A stretch of DNA of 18,269 bases from a bacterium (GTDB lineage Bacteria; Verrucomicrobiota; Verrucomicrobiae; Limisphaerales; J093): assembly GCA_021839785.1 (NCBI GenBank), contig JAKCAB010000312.1:1-18269 (forward strand), written 5' to 3'. Positions 15,954 to 18,269 of the stretch are shown here, in pieces. The first letter of the stretch is position 1. The number at the start of each line of letters is the position of its first letter. The position numbers were made by a program, and so were the translations under genes. Below the pieces are notes generated by a model. The model was not told where the DNA came from and did not search any database. It was given only the letters and a program-made list of their open reading frames with translations.

Positions 15954-15982
15954 ATCCCAGCATCCGCGAACCACCATGTCAA
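15954..15982 (-). promoter_or_regulatory. Possible promoter of the five-gene operon
   Basis: A perfect -35-like TTGACA on the minus strand (15982-15977). Seventeen bases on lies only a weak -10-like TGGGAT (15959-15954); GATGAT a little further on is no better. If used, the leader would be about 255 bases long. It is in the right place and orientation for the operon, but the -10 match is poor. Confidence 0.3.
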
Positions 15983-16071
15983 TAATGATTTGATTCCCGC
16001 GATTCCCGCTGCTGAAATTTTTCGGGCGCATCGTGCCACCGCCAACACCGAAGGGTAGTAGCGGGTCGTGG

Positions 16072-16090
16072 CGCAAGCCTCTGGCTTGCG
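16072..16090. repeat. CGCAAGCC/GGCTTGCG interspersed hairpin
   Basis: An eight-base-pair perfect stem with loop TCT. It has the same design as the hairpins at 12287-12398 and 13776-13795: a short GC-rich outer frame with a different inner stem. It lies 87 bases downstream of the cupin stop codon (minus strand). It could act as a weak terminator, but no T-run follows. Confidence 0.65.
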
Positions 16091-16176
16091 GCCGTGCCCC
16101 CAACCTGCGGCTTGGCGGGTGGGTTGAATCACGTCGAGCCACGCTTCGAGGCGCACATTTTGGTGTGCTTCCTGGC

Positions 16177-16624
16177 CTATTGCCTGCACGTGACGTCGCG
16201 CAAACGCCTGGCCGCGACGCGGTCCGGGCCCGGGGGGCCGGAGGGCGGGAAGACGGCGTCGGCAGCGTCGAAGAACCGTTCGATGCCCGACGGGGCCGCG
16301 TGCACCAGCATTCGGCACGGGCGGTCGCCGGTGTTTTTGAACGCCCGCACCGAACCGCGCGGGGCGAAAAACGCGGCCCCCGCCGGGGCGTCGGTCCACC
16401 CGTTGCCGGTGAGGAAGCGCAGATGGCCGGCGAGGATCAAGAACCACGCGTCCGCCTCGGCAAGCACATGCGGGCTCATTCCGCCGCCGGGCGGTGTGAT
16501 GTCGGTGAACATCGTGAACGCGCCCCCCGTGTGCCTCGCGCCCAGGTATCTCGTCGCCGTAAGCGCGGAGAACCTCCGGTTGGCCGGGCAGCGTGAGCTG
16601 GGATTCAAGGTCGTTTGCGGTCAT
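16177..16624 (-). pseudogene. Frameshifted cupin-domain protein gene
   Basis: The 143-residue frame ending at TAG 16179-16177 is a small-barrel cupin (GGAFTMFTDITPPGGGMSPH, then AFFAPRGSVRAFKNTGDRP and SGIERFFDAAD). It has only a TTG start at 16608. A better N-terminus, MTANDLESQLTLPGQPEVL, starts at ATG 16624 in another frame. Dropping one base near 16549 joins the two as RAYGDE-YLGARHTGG, which reads like a normal cupin leader. Typical cupin_2 metal ligands (PHxHxxE ... H) are partly lost: PHVLAEADA keeps the first His and a Glu but lacks the second His, and PRGSVRAF has Arg where PRGxxHxF is usual. The gene therefore looks decayed, or it has a sequence error plus a non-metal cupin. The substrate is unknown. 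Confidence 0.6.
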
Positions 16625-16777
16625 GGCGTCGAAAGTGATCGAAAAGTCCGGCCGTTCAGACCAACCGCCGAGGCGGGGGCCATTTGCCGCCGCGTACGCC
16701 CGCGGAATGGCATTCGCCGTCCGGCGGCTTCGGACGCTCCGGCTGGACAAGCTGAGGCGGGTCATCGAACTTCGGGC

Positions 16778-17923
16778 ATGACCTCGGCATCGTTGGCTGC
16801 GCGCACGCTCTTCATCGTCTGGCTGCTGACACCCGCCCTGGCCTGGACGCAGCCCGACGCCGGCCAGCCGCGGCGGGGATTCATCCGCGTCAGCCACGAC
16901 GGACGCGGCTTTGTGGACTCCGGCTCCGGCACCGAGTTTCGGCCGTGGGGTTTCAATTACGATCACGATGCCGCCAATCGCCTCTTGGAAACGTACTGGA
17001 AGGCCGAGTGGGGCGCGGTCGAGGGAGACTTCGCGGAGATGAAGCAGCTTGGGGCGAACACGGTCCGCATTCACCTGCAAGTGTCCCGGTTCATGAACTC
17101 GCCCGAGCAAACGAATCGGGAGTCGCTGGAACAGCTTGCCCGGCTGCTGGCGTTGGCCGGGCAGACCGGGCTTCACCTGGATATCACCGGCCTGGGTTGC
17201 TATGACCGGAAGGACGTTCCGGCATGGTATAACGCGCTGAACGAGGCCCAACGGTGGGACGTGCAAGCCCGGTTCTGGGAAGCCGTGGCCGAGACCTGCC
17301 GGCACAGCCCCGCGGTGTTCTGCTACGACCTCATGAACGAACCGGTGCTGACCGAGGACAAACAAGGCCGGGACTGGACGCCGGGTGCGTTCGGGGATCG
17401 GTATTTCGTGCAACGGCTGACCCTGGACTTCGCGGGACGCACCGCGGAACAGATCGCCGAGGCCTGGGTCAACCGGCTGGTGGCGGCCATCCGGAAACAC
17501 GATCCGCAGCATCTCGTGACGGTCGGGGCGATTCCGTGGGCGCTGACCTGGCCGAACGCCAAACCGTTGTTCTACTCGGAGCGCGTGAGCCGGAACCTGG
17601 ATTTCGTGAGCCTCCATTTTTACCCCCGGAAAGGCGAGGTCAGCCAGGCGCTGAAGGCGCTGGCGGTTTACAACATTGGCAAACCCATCGTGATCGAAGA
17701 GATGTTCCCCCTGAGCTGCTCGGTGGCCGAACTCGACCAGTTCATCGACGGTTCCAAGCCGCTGGCCGTGGGGTGGATCGGATTTTATTGGGGCAAAACC
17801 ATCGCGGAATACCGACGCGAAAAGGGCAACATTGCCGATGCGATCACGCTCGACTGGCTGGAGTACTTCGTCAAAAAGACGCCCGAGGTTCTCGGTCCAG
17901 GCGCGGCACAAACGAGCGAGTGA
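16778..17923 (+). CDS. Secreted GH5-type (cellulase-like) glycoside hydrolase
   Basis: 381 residues from ATG 16778. This start is chosen because a signal peptide follows at once (MTSASLAARTLFIVWLLTPA, cleavage near ALA/WTQ); the frame is open further upstream only as a shadow. The (beta/alpha)8 cellulase-like fold is supported by the GH5/clan A signatures: RPWGFNYDHD (55-64), the conserved Arg in TVRIHL (Arg97), the acid/base Glu188 in DLMNEP, FVSLHFYP with His280 and Tyr282, the nucleophile Glu307 or Glu308 in PIVIEEMF, and aromatic GWIGFYWG (332-339). The length fits a single-domain enzyme. It should cleave a beta-linked polysaccharide outside the membrane; the substrate (beta-glucan, mannan or other) cannot be read from the sequence. 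It is read divergently from the cupin remnant, 153 bases apart, and looks monocistronic. No clear Shine-Dalgarno sequence. Confidence 0.9.
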   Translation: MTSASLAARTLFIVWLLTPALAWTQPDAGQPRRGFIRVSHDGRGFVDSGSGTEFRPWGFNYDHDAANRLLETYWKAEWGAVEGDFAEMKQLGANTVRIHLQVSRFMNSPEQTNRESLEQLARLLALAGQTGLHLDITGLGCYDRKDVPAWYNALNEAQRWDVQARFWEAVAETCRHSPAVFCYDLMNEPVLTEDKQGRDWTPGAFGDRYFVQRLTLDFAGRTAEQIAEAWVNRLVAAIRKHDPQHLVTVGAIPWALTWPNAKPLFYSERVSRNLDFVSLHFYPRKGEVSQALKALAVYNIGKPIVIEEMFPLSCSVAELDQFIDGSKPLAVGWIGFYWGKTIAEYRREKGNIADAITLDWLEYFVKKTPEVLGPGAAQTSE

Positions 17924-17995
17924 ACGAATCGACGGCTCGGCCGCCCGTCCGGACTTGCAATCGCTTGCGCCGGCCAAGAGGTGCGGATGGCTTTC

Positions 17996-18269
17996 TTACG
18001 CCGCGCTCCACGGTTCCTGAAAAAACCGCCGCACCAACGCCCAACCGAGATCAACCGCGCGGTCAATGGATGACGAACGGTCCGCCACGGTCAGGTGATC
18101 CCGGAACCGTAGCCCAATCCAGGGGGAGAACAACCATCCTGCCGCCGGCAAGGCAAGGCGGAGGCGGCGCGGGGAATGCCGGGGCCGCTCCGCGCCGGTT
18201 GGCACCGGATTGTCTCGACGGTATGCGAGCGCAACGTACCCTGCGTGGAGTACCAACAACACGAGTCGT
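17996..18269 (-). CDS. C-terminal end of an unidentified protein, 5' end beyond the window
   Basis: An open frame enters from the right edge and ends at TAA 17998-17996, leaving about 90 residues. It contains VLLVLHAGYVALAY and ALPAAGWLFSPWIGLRF, which could be membrane-spanning or membrane-near segments, and ends in an amphipathic tail (SSIDRAVDLGWALVRRFFQE). I do not recognise the family. Convergent to the glycoside hydrolase gene, with 72 bases between the two stops. The frame looks more protein-like than the overlapping ones, but the piece is too short to be sure. Confidence 0.4.
   Translation of the reverse strand, partial: RLVLLVLHAGYVALAYRRDNPVPTGAERPRHSPRRLRLALPAAGWLFSPWIGLRFRDHLTVADRSSSIDRAVDLGWALVRRFFQEPWSAA

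Larger units (their letters stand above)
15691..16176. other. Intergenic and leader region between the operon and the cupin gene
   Basis: 486 bases without a convincing gene. From right to left it holds the CAAGCC hairpin element (16072-16090), a candidate -35 TTGACA (15982-15977), a 7-bp hairpin (15845-15861), a 6-bp hairpin (15715-15729) and the Shine-Dalgarno sequence of the first operon gene. Open frames crossing it are low-complexity shadows. Confidence 0.6.

Noticed and set aside
16593..16781. Small plus-strand open frame of 62 codons before the glycoside hydrolase
   Set aside because: Basic, low-complexity sequence overlapping the cupin start in antisense; no ribosome site or domain.
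15821..17977. Minus-strand open frame of 718 codons across the cupin and glycoside hydrolase region
   Set aside because: It is antisense to the clear GH5 gene. Only its short MTANDLESQ segment seems real, as the displaced N-terminus of the cupin gene.
17924..17995. Terminator or repeat between the convergent genes
   Set aside because: Partial direct repeats (CTTGCAATCG, CTTGCGCCGG) are visible, but there is no stable stem with a T-tract.

Overview
The window looks like a piece of a GC-rich Verrucomicrobiota chromosome, probably from the Pedosphaera/Limisphaera side of the phylum. The pointers are a PEP-CTERM sorting signal, calcium-loop (DxDGDG) secreted proteins, very large secreted proteins, trypsin-like proteases without a PDZ domain, and interspersed AAATCCG / GGAGCGCGG repeats. 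This placement is inference from gene style, not from a marker gene. No tRNA, rRNA, CRISPR array, transposase or integrase is visible.

Layout. Positions 1-15690 are read entirely from the minus strand. In transcription order there is a five-gene block: (1) a 606-codon secreted protein gene, cut by one in-frame TAA into 15690-14764 and 14760-13870; (2) a secreted tail-fibre-like protein (13873-12473); (3) a giant secreted protein of about 2800 residues with two LamG-type domains and a C-terminal region organised like Tc toxin subunit A (12476-4074); (4) a small secreted protein with two DxDGDG calcium loops (4047-3208); (5) a PEP-CTERM surface protein (3211-2357). Junctions are ATGA or 3-4-base overlaps, except for a 26-base gap before gene 4, so this is almost certainly one operon. 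Two genes follow on the same strand: a secreted HtrA-like serine protease (2155-1172) and the start of a secreted DUF3352-like protein running off the left edge (1074-1). Right of the operon lie a 486-base leader/intergenic region, a frameshifted cupin gene (minus, 16624-16177), a divergently read secreted GH5-type glycoside hydrolase (plus, 16778-17923) and the tail of an unidentified minus-strand gene at the right edge.

How the genes may work together. All five operon products carry a Sec-type signal peptide, and the last carries an exosortase sorting signal. The reading I favour is a surface-displayed or secreted assembly built around the giant protein, with the others as scaffold, fibre or anchor parts. 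The Tc-A resemblance rests on motif order recognised by eye and needs a profile search.

The most unusual feature is that in genes 2 and 3, and perhaps 5, repeat elements lie inside the reading frame between the start codon and the hydrophobic core of the signal peptide. They give repeat-encoded N-regions of about 30 to 95 residues. Two genes also show decay or sequence error: the in-frame TAA in gene 1 and a one-base frameshift plus lost metal ligands in the cupin.
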